Of a DNA stretch of 64,000 nucleotides, positions 11,503 through 24,223 are shown in pieces (position 1 is the first letter of the stretch; the number at the start of each line of letters is the position of its first letter). The DNA is from Sipunculus nudus (lineage: Eukaryota; Annelida; Sipuncula; Golfingiida; Sipunculidae). The stretch lies in the NCBI GenBank assembly GCA_026874595.1, contig CM049320.1:14800488-14864487 (forward strand), given 5' to 3'. The position numbers and the translations under genes are program-made. The notes below the pieces were generated by a model, which saw nothing but the letters and a program-made list of their open reading frames with translations, did no database searches and was not told where the DNA came from.

Positions 11503-11642
11503 GCGCATGTGTGTGTACTTAAATATATGGAATCTGGAACAGTGGCTGAAACGTACTTGCTTCTCAGGTGCAAGATGAAATCTAGTTTTCATGTGACACA
11601 CACACACACACACATATATATGTATATACATATATATATATA

Positions 11643-11682
<40 letters not shown>
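11434..11682. repeat. (TA)n and (CA)n tracts
   Basis: TA units at 11434-11492, then a short unique stretch, then a (CA)n run at 11598-11613 and TA units to 11682. The long open frames on both strands here are artefacts of the repeat. Confidence 0.95.
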
Positions 11683-11684
<2 letters not shown>

Positions 11685-12187
11685 GCATATGTTGACAACC
11701 GACACGTATAGTTAGTAAAAAAATGGCACTTTTAAAAAAGGAACATATTGAAATCAGTATTAATATAATATAACGTCGTGTTTCTTCAGTTTTCCGTTCA
11801 GTGCTGTACAAATCAGTCAAATCATAATTTTCAGCAGGTGCATGTGAACAGATGACGTGATATTTGAGCTAACACATGAATATTTCCAGAACCGTTTAAA
11901 TAAGCGTGTGTGTGATTACGTTGGGTATTTTTCATGGGGCAGCTGTACTTTGCCAACGAGAGATCACAAGAAGTCAATTTTTCGTTCTCCGCGGGGTGCG
12001 GTCACGTGACCTAAAAATGTGAAACATGAAATTCTATAGGTGTCTTGCTTTTGTTTTGCAATTAACGATCAGATTCAATCATTTGTTTAAACGCAGTCTC
12101 ATTGCGCTACAACTTATTTATATCGGGTTTCCTTTTTTGTTTGTGTTTCCCCAAGCACTAGCGCGTTAAAAACGCCCTCAAGAATAC

Positions 12188-12256
12188 AATGGGATCAGTG
12201 GATAAGGCGGTTAGCCTACGTGGCTATAAAAAATCCCGGTTCCATCCTTCTTTGGG
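12188..12256 (+). repeat. tRNA-Arg-like pseudogene or SINE head
   Basis: The string tcagtggataaggcg resembles box A of a tRNA-Arg-type gene and cccggttccatcc resembles box B, at tRNA-like spacing. The stems do not close, so this is a degenerate tRNA-derived sequence. Confidence 0.4.
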
Positions 12257-14784
12257 GCAAAGCAAAATTGTGAAATTTAAGGTTGCACACTTGGCAAAAC
12301 CTCTATATCAGAAATAAACTAACTTAATTGAAATTTAACATTATATTTATTTCCAGTAAGAACAAGCCGCTCTTAGTGGCAAAAATTACAATATCTAAAA
12401 ACACTTCCTTTATGGGTATTTTTGTTCTGCCGTGTTTCTTTCTAGAGTAAAAATTCATATTTTCATTTGATTAAATAACAAAAAGGTCGAATTTAACTAT
12501 AAATAAGAAAAACACGCGGTAGAGAAAAAAAGGTAAAAATGCTGTTTGCGCGGTTTTATTATGCTTTTTAATATAAATCATCTAACAAAGTGGTTTGCTG
12601 TTATAAGGAGCTTTAATGCTGCACTTTTTTATTTAAAGAAAAATTAAAAAAAAAATAGCTTACAAACATTAATGTAAATTTAAGAAAAGGATGCTTCGTC
12701 AAAAAGAATACTGTACCAGGTTAAAATGTACACTCTATGAGGGTCTAATGAGGATTTAAAATAACTTTTTTTGGTTGAGTGTCTGCCAGACATGCTACTT
12801 AAATGTGCTCAGAGATCTCAACATGGATTATTCTCAGCCCTTTTTCAAAGAAATTTTCTTTTAACCTTAGGCGTGTATAACCAAATAATAAAAAATAAAA
12901 TGTCAATACTTTCCAATCATCACATAAGTTTAACAATCGTTGTACAAACTAAAAAGTTCAAAAACAGTTTGCCCTTTGACTGTTTGTAAGTTTGTCTGTA
13001 GCTGAAATGAATTCATATGAGGAAGAATTAGGGGTTAATTTTTGAAAAAAATTGTGATTTTATGTCTTGTTATAGATATCCATTCAGTCGTAGGATTTCT
13101 TGATTTCTTCTCATGTAATTTCTTTATCTAGTGAATATTCTATATATATTTAAACATGATAAAAACTTTTAAAAATTACACCAAATTTACTTTTACATGA
13201 CAACCCTCAAAATGTACACAACATGCTAATTATATATCAAAACACTGTTCACCGCATTGTACTTATGTAGTTAACATTAAAAACAATACAAAAAAGCCCC
13301 AACTAAACCCTAATAAAAATGAAAACCTCTTTGAAATCACACCCATTTTATTGGTACATGAAAACCCATAGTTACAATTTACTGCTGTTGTTCAAGAGAT
13401 GTTGTACACGACATTCATTTTAATAAAATCAATTTGAGATCCTGGTTGGAGCTTATTGGACTAGATTTCTACTCTACAGAAAATATTCCAAACCAGTCCA
13501 AACTGGCGTCACGCATTAGTAACATTCTAAATCCTAACGCCATCAACAGAAAATCGATTAACGCCCGGATAAATGTTTAAATTACACAAGCTACAGGTCT
13601 AGACGAAGACAACCATTTTAAGATGCAGATCTTTCAAGTCACTAAATGGTTTATTGAGAGGAAATTGAATATAACCGACACACTGTTCTTTTTTTTTAAT
13701 GGAAAAATGAACCACCGATACGATAAGCTTTATATAATAAAAAGGCATGTGATATATTTATAATTGTCATTGTGATACGAGTCGTATTATGGTAAAGATT
13801 GAGTCCATCCGTCCGTGTTTAATGACGGCGTTGGTGTCGCCGTATTGACGTAACAAGCAACTGATGGATATTTACTTAACTCGTTATAAATATTAACTAG
13901 TGTAATATCAAACCCTGTTTAAAATTTTCCGCAAAATCATCGTAAAATTTATGATGTCAGAGGTCCCTATGGATTTCTATGTGTCATTGCTGCGATAACT
14001 AGGAACTTGATGCGTTTTGATGTAATTCAGTTTGAATGTTCAATAATAATGATCTCGACTAATTCTCCTGGGTTAAATTCTCTGTAAAATCTGTGCATAT
14101 TTATTGAGGTCCAAGGTCAGGAGACCCATCCAATGGGTATATTATGCACTATTTGGGTGCTCTTGTTTTTCTGTTTAGCTCAGCTGACTGAATTTCATCT
14201 TGCCTTAGACACGGCCTCTCTCTCTCTATCTCTCTCTCTCTCTCTGAATCCCATCCTTAGGGTTTCCCCTTTTTCGTTCAACAGGGGTAACAGGGTATAC
14301 ACCTTAACCACTCACCAAAACAATACAATATTTCACGTGCACATTCATATGACTTCCTTGGTAGGACAGTCGCAGGACTATTCATGGAAATTCCTATGAC
14401 TCACCTGAACACCTGAATTTCGTACGACACACTCACTACTGTATTAGAAACTCCCCGTTTTTCTTGTTTAAGACGTGTTGCATACCGGTTTCGCGACGTA
14501 TCACGAGGAAATATCTGTTGGGAATTCTCTCTGACATGCCGAGTACCCACAACGATAATCTATGAACCACCTACAAGCGGACTCAAACTAAAAAATTTAC
14601 GATATTGCTTCCTACAGATACTACCGTGGATATCATTCCCTAACCGTCCGTGAACCAGGCATTCAGCCTGTATAATTGGAAACCAAATTGATTGCGCTTT
14701 TCATACAGACATGCATGTACTGTCAGACTATAAAAAGAGCACTTGTGACACTAATTTACAAAACCTGTTATTACTCATTATAAC
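12257..14784. other. No gene seen
   Basis: AT-rich, with A/T homopolymers between about 12530 and 13340 and a short (TC)n run at 14215-14244. No splice-flanked or domain-bearing frame is visible. Confidence 0.4.
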
Positions 14785-15010
14785 CTAAACAGTCGAGTGG
14801 TTAAACGCTCGGCTCTTTCCGCTGGTGACCAGGGTTCGATCCCTGGTGTTGACATGAGAGTGGGTTGTAGTTGCCCATGGTGGTTTTCTCCGGGTCTTCC
14901 TGTTTCCTCCAACTCTACAGACTACCGGACGCCATCATCTGAGTCATAGAGATTGCCTTGTATTAGTTAATAGTTACCATAGCTAGTTATACAATTCATG
15001 TAAAATAATT
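14785..15010 (+). mobile_element. tRNA-derived SINE, copy 1 (possibly MetaSINE-like)
   Basis: It begins with a tRNA-like head (cgagtggttaaacgctcggc, box B gggttcgatccctgg). A body follows with gagagtgggttgtagttgcc and ggttttctccggg, and a tail ending catgtaaaataa. The copy at 60767-60995 has the same head, body and tail in the same orientation, which defines the element. The body resembles the conserved central domain of the widely distributed animal MetaSINE group as I remember it; that family name is tentative. Several changes show it is an old copy. Confidence 0.65.
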
Positions 15011-15599
15011 ACATTTTGTAGATTTTGGCACCACTAGTGAATTGTGTACCGTGTGATACGTTATTATTTATAAATTCTATATCACTTATATGCACTATTC
15101 TTATGAATGTAAGTATACGTTCATAATACTATCCCTCGTTGATTCATTCATATTTTAAGTCGCTCAACTCTATCTTTCTATAATACAGTGACTGATTTTG
15201 ATCCAGTCATCGTAGTGGAAGGAATAAGGAAATAAGCCCTGGCTAAGTGCACAAAAAGTTTTTATTTAATCTAAGACAAATTCGGATTCGTTACCCGATA
15301 TACTTCTTCTAAGAAGTGCATGTCATAAACTAAAGGTTTCTTAAAATAATGGACGATATTTAATGTATAGCGCATCTGTCCAAGTGGAATCGAAATTAAA
15401 TTTTTTTATGTGTTTTGGCGAGTGGTAGACCTGGGTTTCAGGTAATATTCTCCTGTTTCCTGTTTTTAAATGAAAATAATATTTAATTTTAAGAATCGAT
15501 TAATAATATTTTTCTAAATTACTTGTGCAAAGGCACTACTCTCAGATAGATTGTCATGCAGGCTGTTTTATTTTTTAAGTATTGAAGTCCCACTGAAGC

Positions 15600-16022
15600 A
15601 GGCAGTACTACGGATAGGCAAGGATTACCACGGATCACCCCGGATACGGTCCGGGGTGGTCCGTGATGATCCGGGGTGTTTTTTGGCAGAAATTATCCCG
15701 GTAGAGCCCCGGATTATCTTGGCAGAGCTCACCACGGTCAGCCAAGGATGCGCTACGGAATCCTGTTTTTGTTTGCCGGGGGTGATTCGCAGCTCCGACG
15801 GGGCACTGCCGTGGAAGTCCTGGGCTCTGCCGTATATAGGTCCGTCGCTATGCCGGGGTAGTTTTCATTGTCCCGAACCTCCAAGGACTGTCACGGCAGT
15901 GCCCAGGACTTCCACGGCAGTGGCACGGACACCCACGGCAAAGCCCCGTCAGAGCGACGGATGAGCCCCATATCACCCCGGATTACATTCCGCCCCGGAT
16001 CACCGTGAATCGCCCCGGCAGT
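15600..16022. repeat. GC-rich foldback element
   Basis: An island of high GC lies in AT-rich DNA. Positions 15804-15825 and 15901-15922 are exact 22-bp reverse complements (left arm begins cactgccgtggaag). Pairing resumes outside them (ctccgacgggg against the reverse complement of ccccgtcagag). The outer parts are built from repeated ccccggat and ccacgg words in both orientations. The 137-codon open frame here follows from the GC content and internal repetition. It looks like a foldback transposon or satellite unit; no transposase is present. Confidence 0.65.
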
Positions 16023-17857
16023 TTTTGACATTTATATATATATATATACATATATGCAGTATATTAGACAGTCAACATTTGTTTACAGACATAAAGTTAT
16101 TCCCAATGAGCACACCCTGTTTGGTCCATAAATTTGTCATTTCCCGTCATCCCACTATATATAATTTGCGGATGAGGGCGCGATGTCACCATGGCGTTCC
16201 TCCGGTGTCTACTTCTAGATGCGGGTCTAAGGATCACCACACTTACACCTTGAGACTGTCCCTCTCAGTACTATTCGTTCGCTGACGGCGCAAAAACTTC
16301 GGAACCTCTCATGTTAGCTGTCATTTTTCGAACAGACTAAGTCGCATGTCGGAAGAATGAGTACACCACTAGAAAATATATCAAAAACGCACTAACAACA
16401 GCTCAGTGGATCACCTGATATCATATTCCAGCCTCAGCAAATGCAAATAACTATGTATGGATGAGAAAAATAACGAGTCTGTACTGCGTATTATTCAGTC
16501 TCGCAAATACGGGTAATTATCCGCATCTTGTAATAAGTTTTGCTGCTGGGGAATTTTAATCTCTGAACGAGATACAAACCCCTCAACCTGTTTCACGTAT
16601 AACCTTTATACAGTAACTGTACTGCCACGCGGTAGATAGGGCAATAGACACGATGAATATAAAACGTTCCGTCCTCCAAATGTTTTCTGACTGAACTATA
16701 GACCCTTATTTGGCCTTGATGTCTTCAGCAGACGCATCAAGTGGTCCTCAGTGGATCAATATAAATAAACCGATTGAAGGAGGATAAATCCCGACCACTA
16801 AGTTCTAGAAGATAGTCATTCAGTGAGCGCTAGACGGTAGAATTTCTGACCCGAAATAGTGGTGTGTAGGCGGTTCTTAATTGTATTTTTGTCATGAGTG
16901 ATTCGGTCGTTGCAGGTCCATGGTTTTATTGTAAGGGTTTTGCAATTAATCTCTCGTTTATCTCTCGAGCAGGTTTTTTCTTCTAAACAAACGCCGTCTC
17001 GGCTAAGCGCTCTATCGTAAAGAAGTAGACTAAGGAACAATGGGGCTAATAAGATAAGTTGCCATTAATGGTAACACTGGTAATTTGTCTGTCTCGGTTG
17101 GATCTTATCTTAACTGAAGCGCCGTGCATGAAGAGCGGGAGTCATCTAATACATGTCGCCACCAGTTATAACTGTACATATAAGGTATACCAGGTATATC
17201 AATTTTCATTTTATGTATATAATATTTCTCATGTTCATGAAATTACCTTCACCTATTTTTCTACCATATTTGAAGCTATAGGTTGTAAGTCAAGCCTGTT
17301 TTTTAAAAACAAACTGAAGTATTAGACCATGTTAAAGATTAAGGATTCTACAGAGAAGAAACAAAATAAAAAAAATGATTATGTTCCAGCATTTTTAATG
17401 TATTAACAACCAATCAAGAAAAATGTCATCAATCTGCATTATCTAGAGTCATTTATGATAAAATGGGTGAATATACTGTATTTATATTATATCAAGTAGA
17501 GGTTAGTGTAGGCTATTGCACCCACCAGCAATGAAACCCCATTAATGAAAGCGTACGGACTTTCCTAATCCTCTTATTAATGCTAGCAATGACGTAATGC
17601 TGTACCTGATCTTTTTATGATTGATAATTTTCTTATTCACAGTCGGAGATCATTTTTGGTAACATTACTTACGTACTTAAATAGACCCATATAACTATAG
17701 AGCAGAAACTGGGCGCTTTTACGTTTCTATGATGTTATTCACCATTATGACAGTTCACCTTTAGCGTAAGCGGTCCGAGAAAGTAGAGTTCTCCTTTTGT
17801 TTTAATAGAACTCTTTTTGAGGAAACCGAAATTGAACGCTTCGGCGAGTTTTGAACT
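16023..17857. other. No gene seen
   Basis: A short TA run at 16032-16048 is followed by ordinary AT-rich sequence with short open frames only. Nothing recognisable. Confidence 0.4.
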
Positions 17858-18526
17858 TGCACCCCTTCAACCGCGCGATGCACCCCCAGAACTGCGTGAT
17901 GCATCGATCTTCAACTAACTGATGTTCCCCTTCAATCGCGCGATGCGTCCTTTCAGCCGCGTGATGCAACCTTTAAATCGCGTGATGCACCCTTTCAACT
18001 GCGTGATACATCCTTAAACTGCGTGATACATTCCTTCATCCGCGTGATGCACCACTTCAATTGCGTGATTCATCCCCACAATCGCGTGATGCACCCCTTC
18101 AATCGCGTGATGCACCCCTTCATCTGCGTTATGCAACCCTTCAACTGCGTGATGCACCCATTCAACTGCGTGATTCACTGCTTCAACTGCGTGATGCACC
18201 CCATCAATCGCGTGTGAATCCCTTCAACTGCGTGAAACATCCTTCAGTCGCTTAATGCACCCCTTTAACTGCGTGATGCATCCCCTTAACCGCGTGATGC
18301 TCCCCTTGAACCGCGTGATGCACCCCTTCAACCGCCTGATACATCCTTCAATCGCGTGATGCACCCCTATAACTGCGTGATGCATCCCTACAACCGCGTG
18401 ATGCATCCTTCAATCGCGTGATGAACCCCTTCAGCTGCGTGATGCATCTATTCAACCGTGTGATGCTCCCCTTCATCCGCAGGGAGCACCCCTTCAGCTG
18501 CGTTATCCATCCCTTCATCCGCGTGA
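17858..18526. repeat. 21-bp minisatellite, about 32 units
   Basis: Diverged tandem copies of a unit close to cgcgtgatgcaccccttcaa plus one base. Because 21 is divisible by three and the unit lacks stops in several frames, heptapeptide repeats read open on both strands (minus gives a HHAVEG-type repeat, plus gives MHPFNRV-type). Frame breaks at indels and the lack of ATG context or splice sites argue against coding. The array starts and ends abruptly, and the units carry one or more CpG. Confidence 0.9.
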
Positions 18527-18530
18527 TATA

Positions 18531-21006
18531 AATGGACACAAAAATGGACTCATGAACTAAAGACGGTCTCAAACGCGCACTTATATATATTCCGTTTTTA
18601 TTTAATGAATTTAAAAATTTGTTTGGGTATCCGTTTAATTGGTCGAAAAGAACGTTTAACGTGGATAAACAAACAAATATAAATTCATTCAATATAAATA
18701 GAGCATTCGTATTTCGTTTCGTCATAACCAGCCTGGATATGATGCAGGGCGTTACAGGGATGCCTATAAAACAATATTGAACAGTTTATTCTGGTGTTTA
18801 ATATTAACATGGTATCAGTTTTATTTCTTTGTAGATTAAAACTTTAAAAAATCAAGAAACTGAAAACAGCAAATAATCCAATTTCAAATATGATTCCTGA
18901 CAAGCGCAAGGTTAAGTCCACCACTAGCTATCGATAGGGGTGTCATTTAAAACGAATTTCTTCAAAAAGCTCGATGCAAGGTTGATCGATTGTGAATGCT
19001 AGAGTGTTGCTTGGGATAATCAGAACAGAAAGTCGACACCTATAGAAAGTTTAGACAAAAATCGCCCCTGCGGCGCCTAGATCAGATCGCGCCCTATAAT
19101 CGTATTAAGTATTACGAAGACAGTCCGTCGAGATGCGGGGTGACGTGTCAGAATAGGAATTTAAGATTATGGTACTCCGTTCGTAGTTTGAATTGATATA
19201 ATCTGTGGTTCAACACAACTAGGTTGCCGGCTACATCTTTTAACAGAAATACGGATTACTTAGAGAAGAGAGGATTTGTTTGGATAAAATCAGCGGAAGT
19301 CGTACATCACTTGCGGTTGACTTAATGGCTGTCTTCGTTAGATTCAAGCCAATTTGTTTGATTGTTGGAAACCGCCTGCATGGGCTTCTTTAACACTCGA
19401 TTCGTTTAATAAGCAGCTAAACACGTTTAGCTCTAACATTAAGTCAATCATTGTGTGGGTGAATCTCGGCTTTTCGTTAACACGTGACGAGTTTCATTAT
19501 CAGCACATTTTTATTATTATCATATTCAGTTAACATTTTGAAATGGGTAAATACAACGAGAAGAAAAGTCTTTCCTATTCTCTGGTAATTATGGGTGAGG
19601 AAGTCTGCATCTGACCAGAAATTTACAGATTTTCTCAAAATGCAGTTGAGCTACTGTTGGTGTAAAGCAAAATATATATATATATAACTGCCTGTTTATG
19701 TGATTGGGGATGTTAAATTAATTTAGATTATTTATTATATTTCGTTCTGTTTTTTATGGTAGGCACACTCAGATTTGTAACAGCATTCAAAAATTCTTTA
19801 TTGAAAGACCTTATATTATTAAGAACACATGTATTAATACGATTCATTCATTAATTTTTATTTCTAAAGGCAAACCACCAGAACATCCAGTCTTTCAAGG
19901 AACACAATGCTTACCCATCCATCGTTATTTATGCGTCTGTAACGCTGCTTACCAGGACAACGTCAGAAAATACTTCCACTCAATAAATGTCCTAGAAATA
20001 GTTGGATTTAGTGCTGTATTTGAATTACCTATATCTATATTTGTTGACATTGTTCTTAGAATACGCGGAGTCTAGCCCGTGTTCTGTAGATATAAAACAC
20101 CTACCTAGGTTGTCACCGTGAATATCATATTAGCCACAAATTAATGTCTTAATACCCCTAAACGTACGGAAGTGTCCTCTTCAGACAGCATTCCTCTCCA
20201 CCCTCCCCCATTAGGCCGACGTTGTAAAACAGCCGGATATGATCAGGTGACAAGCGGACGAATGACATCGCATGCAACGAATGAACTTAAAACGCTCCTT
20301 TTGTGTGGTGTTAGCCCAGCGCCGGGTACAGTTGACACGCACACAAAACGGCTTCTGTGGAACTCTGGTATTTTGAGCAGGTGCTCTTATTTCTTCGCTG
20401 CATGTTGGTATTATTTAACACTACTTGCGGTTCATCTTAATGATTTATGATCTGGCATTGCAGGTGCTGCCAAGCACGGCTTTACTCCTCCAAGGCACCG
20501 CTTAAATTAATTTACGTTCGGGGTCACATTTACTCTTTCTTTCTACTTCCCTTATAGCCAAGGTGAACTTTTAATGAAGAGACTTACTGAATGGTTATGT
20601 CTGACTTAGGGCTGTTTCCACATGACACAATACTATGGTAACCATTATGACGTCATAATGGTCTTAATGGTCACCTGCTTATTTAGGTCGGATACTAAAT
20701 ATATAATTTCACAAAATTTAATGTTAACAATTTCATTTTCTTACTGATGTAATTTATTATATATTTTTATATAATTATAAATCTTACTTTATAATTTATA
20801 CATCATTGCGTCATGTTGCACTTTCTGTTTTATATGTGAAAACGACCGACTTCCGTCTCTTTTTTTATTTCTGATTCAATTTCTTGTTCTTTCTTCCTTT
20901 TCGTTTCTATGCTTGATTACTTTTTTCGTCTTATAATTTGTATTTATAAACAATGTCATACTATATTAAATTTATAGTGATCTTTCCAGCTACACATCTT
21001 AACACT
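18531..21006. other. No gene seen; 22-bp palindrome with CRE core
   Basis: AT-rich intergenic sequence. A perfect 22-bp palindrome at 20641-20662 (accattatgac / gtcataatggt) is centred on TGACGTCA. The open frame at 20172-20450 lacks an ATG and shows no domain. Confidence 0.4.
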
Positions 21007-21833
21007 GTTACGGAATCTAATATAAACAGATCACGTATGCGTGATGAACACAAATTCTGTAACGGAGATAAAAAAATCAGATTCTGTAACACTAGGCAGC
21101 GGGAAATGTCTAGTGGAAATAAAGAAGTCAGAGGTTTTTGTTAACAAATAACTATAATTTATTCTTAAAACAACCCTAACAATACAATACACTAAATCAA
21201 TACAATTATACAGTAAAACAGCGTTATAGCAACAAGTCAATAAAATCACACAGAAAGATAATGGTACAGTACCTGAATACCAATACAGTCACCACGATAA
21301 GTCTTTAAATGTAAACTCTCGGAGAATGACAGTCCTGTGGAAAGTTCTTGCAACAACACAGAAAGTAAACTGAACTCCGGAGAATGACAGTCCTGTGGAA
21401 AGTTCTTGCAACAACACAAAAAGTAAACTGAAGTCCAAATGTATAACATCCAGGATGAAAATGTATAATTGCCGCATTCGTCGGATAAGGTCTTAGAATC
21501 TGACACACGGTTCTGCGTCCGCTGGTATCTGCTCTGCTGTCCGCCCCCTGGTTCTAAACAACAGCCCCTTTATATACCTACACACCCCAAACCGGGAATT
21601 TTCCACTTCTCGAACAGTCTATAAGGACCCTACAGCACAGTAAACACGCGTTTCAGAAATTCTCTAGAAAGACATCGCTGTGTATCTACACATACCAGGC
21701 TCATCACGTGACCCACGACCAGGCGTGAAAACTCAAGGCCCACATGACAACGAGAGTTCAACCAGTACGGATTAAACAAAATGTAACCACAACACGAGTT
21801 ACGCCCGTTTCACATTATAGAGCACCTGTAACA
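21007..21833 (+). mobile_element. Solo LTR-like element, copy 2
   Basis: Homologous throughout to the block at 261-1106: start gttacggaa, the cagatcacgta block, aattcttaaaacaa-type blocks, a TATA-like box (ctttatatacc near 21568) and the end cacctgtaaca. It contains an internal direct duplication of about 60 bp (units around 21317-21377 and 21378-21436, each with gagaatgacagtcctgtgga). No clear target duplication is seen, and an inverted fragment of another copy abuts its 3' end. Confidence 0.6.
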
Positions 21834-21975
21834 ATATATGTTATTAACAAAAAAAACACTGACTTCTTTATTCATTCCCCTAGACATTTCACGCTGCCTA
21901 TTACTACAGAATCTGACTTTTTTTATCTCCCTAACAAAGTTTATGCTCGTCACGACTACGTGATCTGTTGATCCG
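21834..21975 (-). mobile_element. Inverted fragment of the LTR family
   Basis: This is the reverse complement of the first about 140 bp of the LTR family (it contains the reverse complement of atcaacagatcacgtagtcg at its right edge and ends at gatccgcc). It begins immediately after the 3' end of LTR copy 2, so the locus has a head-to-tail inverted arrangement and superficially shows long terminal inverted repeats. Confidence 0.65.
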
Positions 21976-22791
21976 CCGGGGCAGCACCTATGTTTTTCCC
22001 AAAAGCTACTTATAGCAACGCCCCCCCCCCCCCCCAGATCATTGTTGAACTTAAGATCTGAAATTCTCTTCAAGTGCCGCCATGAAAAAAAATTCACTTT
22101 GAAATGTTTTAAAGCCTAGCATTTAAACAAATATTCAACGTGCCCGCATATCCCCCCCCCCCTCCCGGCAGACTTACCTGTTCATGTAGTTGCTCTCTCA
22201 CTGTTGAGGGACATGGCGCTGCCCCTACCCAATAGTGAGTTTGTGGAGTCGAGTCATCTTGGTATGAGTATAGTGGATTTGCCTTGTATAATGTTTATTT
22301 GCCATTTATATTGTATATTTTCATAGTATATGTGTATTTTTTATCATATGTGTATACTACTGAAATGTTCACTGTACCCAGTAACCCTAATAAAAATCAG
22401 CTGACTATGATTAATTGGCATCCTGCTAAAAATATCGTTGTATTAAATAATAAAACAATAAAACAACAAGAAACCTCTTTTCCCTGTTATGTTCCAGTAT
22501 CGCACGTGTACCCCGACTAAACCTATTGTGCCCCCAGGACAATAGAATCAGTGTCAGTTATTTACTTGCTCTCCCCGATACACACAAAGCATAATCTTGT
22601 AATCTCGTATAGTCTCGATCGGCTTTTCAAATCACGCCGTAAGCTTCATTCTAACAACATTCACCTTAAGATCGGGTCGCAACCCGTGAAACAGTCTATA
22701 GTGAATTTACAGTGTCCTTTTTTCTTCAGTGTTATATCGCTCTGGCCTTGTCTGAAAGCCATGGAGCACTTTACACCGTAGGGTAACTCTA

Positions 22792-22879
<88 letters not shown>

Positions 22880-23887
22880 GAATTCCTGCTCAGTTATAGT
22901 TTCAAAATATGCGATTTTATGGCGGGAAATTTTTGTCCGTGTGCATCAGTTTCAGTACTAACATATGCCATATCATAGGCAGGCAATTGGCGAAAATCTG
23001 TTGACTTTTGAGATGATGTGAATTTCAGGAGTTTTCCTAATATTTAAAGGATCCCAAAGTTTATAAGTAACGCAGAGAAAATATATTATTTTAAAATGCC
23101 TGCGTAAAAAATGGTAAAAAGGCCTTTTGCAAAAACCCGCTAAAATGCACAATTACCATTATATTAATTATTCCCTCTGTCTTCTCATCAATCATACATT
23201 TATACTTCTTCTAATTAAATTTACATTTTAAATTGGATTTGAACATGTGCAGATTTTCTAATTTACACTCAACACGGTCAACAAACAACACGATAATTAT
23301 GTCACCACAGCACAGGAACAACATATACCATTTCACCCCATGGTAAAATGGACTCTTCCAGCCAATCCAGGGCAGTGTCATTGACCCCTGGTTTACAAGC
23401 GCCTCATGAAGAAACTGTCGCAAAGTTTGTAGACTGACTCACACATTTCAGAAAAAATGATTGTGAAAACAACATGCACGGTACAGTTTTATATGTATAA
23501 TGGATATTTACGCGGATGTTTCTTCCATCCCATTTTGGGAGATTTTGTTTTATCGCGATTATTATTTTAAGAATATTCTTTAAAATGCCCTTTAGCCTAA
23601 AGAAGATAAACTGATTTTCCGATAGTTTTGTGTAAAGTAGTTATATATCATGTAAAACGTATTAACTTTGCGACTCTTCTGCGTTATTCATGCTGAAATA
23701 CCGTGGATGGCGTCTTCCCGGCACTGTTGAACAGAACATTCCTCAATGGTACACTTTCAATGTCTATGGCTGTGTTTTTTTGTTTGTAAGACAGCAGTGA
23801 CGTCACAAAAGACGTCACAGTGATCGATCGCGCGTCAGTTTCAATTGACTGCGTAAAAGGTTTGACTGGCTTGTTTATAATCAGTTC
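21976..23887. other. Simple repeats, no gene
   Basis: Poly(C) runs at 22020-22035 and 22153-22165, a (TC)n tract at 22796-22834 running into (TA)n to 22876, and a TGACGTCA octamer at 23798-23805 followed by gacgtcac. No coding frame is supported. Confidence 0.5.
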
Positions 23888-24223
23888 TTAAGCCGCGTGT
23901 CCACTTGTACGGATGCTGTGTGTGTGCGGTGCGGATACGTATGCAGATATTTTGTGCGTGTGTGTCCATTAGATACTTTTTTCAGTGCGTTTTTAGGTCT
24001 TTCACATTCTTTCACCTTTACAAAATGGCACTTTAAACATGCGTTTCCGCATGCGTTTCCGTACTCGCGGCAACATTGTCCGGTTTTCAAAAAACGTATC
24101 CGTTTCCGCACGCCGCACGCATTCCGCACCGCATAAGTGGACACACTCCTTCTTTATTCCATATGCGCGATTTAAAACGCGTCCGCATCCGCATCCGTAT
24201 CCGTATCCGTACCGTACAGTTAA
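23888..24223. mobile_element. Short inverted-repeat element (MITE-like) with TTAA edges
   Basis: The word gtgtccactt at 23897-23906 pairs with aagtggacac at 24135-24144, and the bases inside (gtacgg / ccgcat) are partly complementary, giving imperfect terminal inverted repeats. TTAA stands just outside the left repeat (23888-23891); another TTAA stands at 24220-24223 after a run of catccgtatccg-type hexamers. The interior is CpG-rich and full of cgcatgcg and ccgcac words. It is a non-autonomous DNA transposon candidate. A piggyBac origin would fit TTAA, but the right TTAA lies about 75 bp beyond the matching repeat, so the edge is uncertain. Confidence 0.5.

Noticed and set aside
11227-11820. 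Long open frames rich in Tyr/Ile on both strands
   Set aside because: They are translations of (TA)n and (CA)n tracts.
15551-15964. 137-codon open frame
   Set aside because: It coincides with the GC-rich foldback; openness follows from low AT content, not from coding.
17858-18526. CRISPR array
   Set aside because: Units are contiguous without spacers, and the sequence is a eukaryotic minisatellite.
18014-18725. Heptapeptide repeat proteins on both strands
   Set aside because: They follow the 21-bp minisatellite, change frame at indels and have no gene structure.
21007-21975. Single DNA transposon with about 145-bp terminal inverted repeats
   Set aside because: Copies 1 and 3 lack the right inverted end and have LTR-type edges, so an LTR plus an inverted fragment explains it better.
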